DNA of 64,000 nt from Maritimibacter harenae (lineage in GTDB: Bacteria; Pseudomonadota; Alphaproteobacteria; Rhodobacterales; Rhodobacteraceae): the NCBI RefSeq assembly GCF_009882975.1, contig NZ_WTUX01000012.1, positions 192,820 to 256,819 on the forward strand. The letters run 5' to 3'. The position numbers and the translations under genes were made by a program. Below the pieces are notes generated by a model that worked only from the letters and a program-made list of their open reading frames with translations, did not search any database and was not told the DNA's origin. Of this stretch, positions 62,318-64,000 are shown piece by piece; within the stretch, counting starts at the first letter, position 1; every line of letters starts with the position of its first letter.

Positions 62318-63601
62318 TCAGTAGTTCGACTTGATCTGCACGCAGGTCTCGGTCTCGGTGTTGTACATACCGCAGCCGAGGTCCTTCCAATCCGAGACGA
62401 GCACCGCCGATTCCGGCAGGTAGTCAGTCCAGGCGTCGCCCGGCACTTCCTCGGTCTGGCTGATGATGTCGAACTGGCCGTCCTCGAGGATCTCGCCGAT
62501 CAGGACCGGCTTGGAGAGGTGGTGGTTCACGTTCATCACGGCGGTGCCGCCGGTCAGGTTCGGGAATTCCTGCCCGTACATCGCGTCGCGCACGGCGTCG
62601 ACCTCGGTGGTGCCGGCATCCTCGACCGCGTTCACCCACATGTTGAAGCCGATGTAGTGGGCTTCCATCGGGTCGTTGGTCACGCGGCTGTCGTCACCGA
62701 TGAACTCGTGCCAGTCCGCGATGAACTGCTCGTTGGCGTCGGTGTCGGCGGACATGAAGTAGTTCCACGCGGCGAGGTGGCCGACGAGGTTGGTGGTGTC
62801 GAGACCCGAGAGCTCTTCCTCACCGACCGAGAACGCCACGACCGGGATATCCTGAGAGGAGATGCCGGCGGCGGCCAGTTCCTTGTAGAAGCCCACATTC
62901 GCGTCGCCGTTGATGGTCGAGATCACGCCGACCTTCTTGCCGTCCGCGCCGAGCGCGACGACGTCGGCCACGATCTTGGACCAGTCGGAGTGGCCGAAGG
63001 GCGTGTAGTTCACGAAGATGTCCTCTTCGGCGATGCCCTTCTCCTGGAGGTAGCTTTCCAGGATGTTGTTCGTGGTGCGCGGGTAGACGTAGTCGGTGCC
63101 GAGCAGCGCGAACTTCTCGACGCCCAGCTCTTCGAGGAAGTAATCGGTGGCCGGGATCGCCTGCTGGTTGGGGGCGGCGCCGGTGTAGAACACGTTCTTG
63201 GACGATTCTTCACCTTCGTACTGCACCGGGTAGAAGAGCAGGCCGTTCAGCTCTTCGATGACCGGCAGCACGGATTTGCGCGACACCGAGGTCCAGTTGC
63301 CGAAGATCACATCGACGTCGTGCACGGTCAGAAGCTCGCGTGCCTTTTCGGCGAAGAGCGGCCAGTCCGAGGCCGGGTCGACGACGACCGCCTCGAGATC
63401 GCAGCCCAGCACGCCGCCGGCTTCGTTCTGCTTGGCCACGAGCATTTCCATCGTGTCCTTCAGCGTGGTCTCCGAGATCGCCATCGTGCCGGACAGCGAG
63501 TGCAGAACGCCCACCTTGATCGGGCAATCCTGCGCCATGGCGGTGCCGGTCAGGGCCGCGGTCGCGACGGTGCCGGCAAGAATGGATTTCATGAATTTCA
63601 T
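62318..63601 (-). CDS. urtA: Urea ABC transporter substrate-binding protein UrtA
   Basis: A 427-residue periplasmic binding protein. Sec signal residues 1-22 (SILAGTVATAALTGTAMAQD). CPIKVGVLHSLSGTMAISET and LKDTMEMLVAKQNEAGGVLG are diagnostic for UrtA/AmiC-like urea and amide receptors. VIFGNWTSVSRKSVLPVIEE and LFYPVQYEGEESS follow. ATG 63601 has GGGAGAG five bases upstream; a second ATG three codons later is possible. Head of urtABCDE. No urease genes are in the window. Confidence 0.95.
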   Translation of the reverse strand: MKFMKSILAGTVATAALTGTAMAQDCPIKVGVLHSLSGTMAISETTLKDTMEMLVAKQNEAGGVLGCDLEAVVVDPASDWPLFAEKARELLTVHDVDVIFGNWTSVSRKSVLPVIEELNGLLFYPVQYEGEESSKNVFYTGAAPNQQAIPATDYFLEELGVEKFALLGTDYVYPRTTNNILESYLQEKGIAEEDIFVNYTPFGHSDWSKIVADVVALGADGKKVGVISTINGDANVGFYKELAAAGISSQDIPVVAFSVGEEELSGLDTTNLVGHLAAWNYFMSADTDANEQFIADWHEFIGDDSRVTNDPMEAHYIGFNMWVNAVEDAGTTEVDAVRDAMYGQEFPNLTGGTAVMNVNHHLSKPVLIGEILEDGQFDIISQTEEVPGDAWTDYLPESAVLVSDWKDLGCGMYNTETETCVQIKSNY

Positions 63602-63945
63602 CAGACTCTCCCACGCGGGGGCCATTGGTCGCACTTGCCCAGGAGGCGCGCGCACCCCATGTTCGTCCCCGCAACTTCGTTGCATCCGTGTGGCGGCCGT
63701 CCGGTTTGCAGAAAGGTTGGCCGTCACACACCCCTTCGCGGATCATCCGCGTCCCAGTGGGCATCGCTACTGTTGGTGCGGCCGCAGCCGTGAGCAATTT
63801 TTCCGGGCATCCAGAATGCTGCGCGGGCGAAATCGCCTGATTTTTGAGCGCAATCACCGACCCCTGCCCAATTCACGGTCACGTGACAGGCGGAACAAGG
63901 CTGACGCCGGGGAACGCGCGGGACCCGGGCGAGTCGTGACGGCCC
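63602..63945. promoter_or_regulatory. Upstream region of urtA
   Basis: This 344-base gap should contain the urtA promoter and perhaps the end signals of the partial gene at the right edge. I looked for a sigma-54 site (GG-N10-GC), expected for nitrogen control; GGCC-containing candidates near 63690-63720 miss the required spacing by one base. I see no clear gene here. Confidence 0.4.
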
Positions 63946-64000
63946 TCAGACGGAGAGCCCGCTGGCCCGTTTCACGTTCTTGAGCACCACGTTCGTCTGC
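63946..64000 (-). CDS. Partial gene, last 17 codons; possibly an Lrp/AsnC-type regulator
   Basis: The minus strand from the right edge reads QTNVVLKNVKRASGLSV and then TGA. The pattern (VVL..VK....L.V at the extreme C-terminus) recalls Lrp/AsnC regulators, whose last strand ends in a similar way. Seventeen residues are too few to be sure. The gene continues beyond the window. Confidence 0.35.
   Translation of the reverse strand, partial: QTNVVLKNVKRASGLSV

Noticed and set aside
63602-63945. Sigma-54 promoter of urtA
   Set aside because: GG and GC elements found on the minus strand near 63700 do not have the strict spacing of 10 bases between them.

Overview
This window reads as chromosome of a marine or halotolerant alphaproteobacterium, most likely a Rhodobacteraceae (roseobacter-type) strain. 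The clues are high GC throughout, the PhyR-NepR-EcfG general stress response core, the cell-cycle regulator TrcR, COQ9, P. denitrificans-style cobalamin genes, a monomeric NADP isocitrate dehydrogenase, and an ectoine cluster with its own aspartate kinase. Taxonomy is inferred from gene content only. I saw no tRNA, rRNA, CRISPR array or recognisable insertion sequence.

Layout. 1-2.7 kb: partial lytic transglycosylase and a tightly overlapped cobalamin operon (DUF1636-cobC-cobD). 2.9-7.5 kb: a receiver-like protein lacking its phospho-Asp, HAD and alpha/beta hydrolases, an SRPBCC protein, rpsU with a clear promoter, COQ9 and a quinone reductase. 7.7-15.6 kb: icd, diverging from an oligopeptide ABC operon (SBP, two permeases, a fused double ATPase). 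15.7-21.3 kb: a saccharopine-dehydrogenase-like enzyme and ectABC-ask with divergent ectR. 21.3-27.3 kb: a general stress response island: envelope/stress genes (holin-like, DUF883, DUF1328, CsbD, glycine-zipper lipoprotein, MgtC) around phyR / nepR-ecfG-kinase. At least five sites there match the EcfG consensus GGAAC-N16/17-CGTT, each just upstream of a gene.

27.2-35 kb: sulfotransferase-like protein, glyoxalase I, ZIP-like transporter, trhO, a Do-type protease and the NAD salvage pair pncA-pncB. 35.1-37.7 kb is the accessory-looking stretch: an AT-rich KAP P-loop NTPase abutting the 3' end of pncB, a ~262-bp tandem duplication carrying a copy of the arfB 3' end, arfB itself, a 32-bp-period repeat and a tiny ORF with a perfect Shine-Dalgarno followed by two hairpins. 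37.7-45.6 kb: queuosine-precursor transporter, phytase-like esterase, mepA, an MFS transporter, a thioesterase-like protein, yggT, recQ, yaaA. 45.6-57.4 kb: hybrid histidine kinase, a 1,810-residue alpha-2-macroglobulin with its partner pbpC, trcR, an RNase T2 homologue. 57.3-63.6 kb: the urtABCDE urea ABC transporter, then the last codons of a further gene.

The combined picture is a cell equipped for osmotic stress (ectoine), general stress, organic nitrogen uptake (urea, peptides) and periplasmic defence (A2M-PbpC). The strongest new lead is the local EcfG regulon. The second is the 35-37.7 kb segment, where a candidate defence NTPase sits amid duplicated and repeated DNA.
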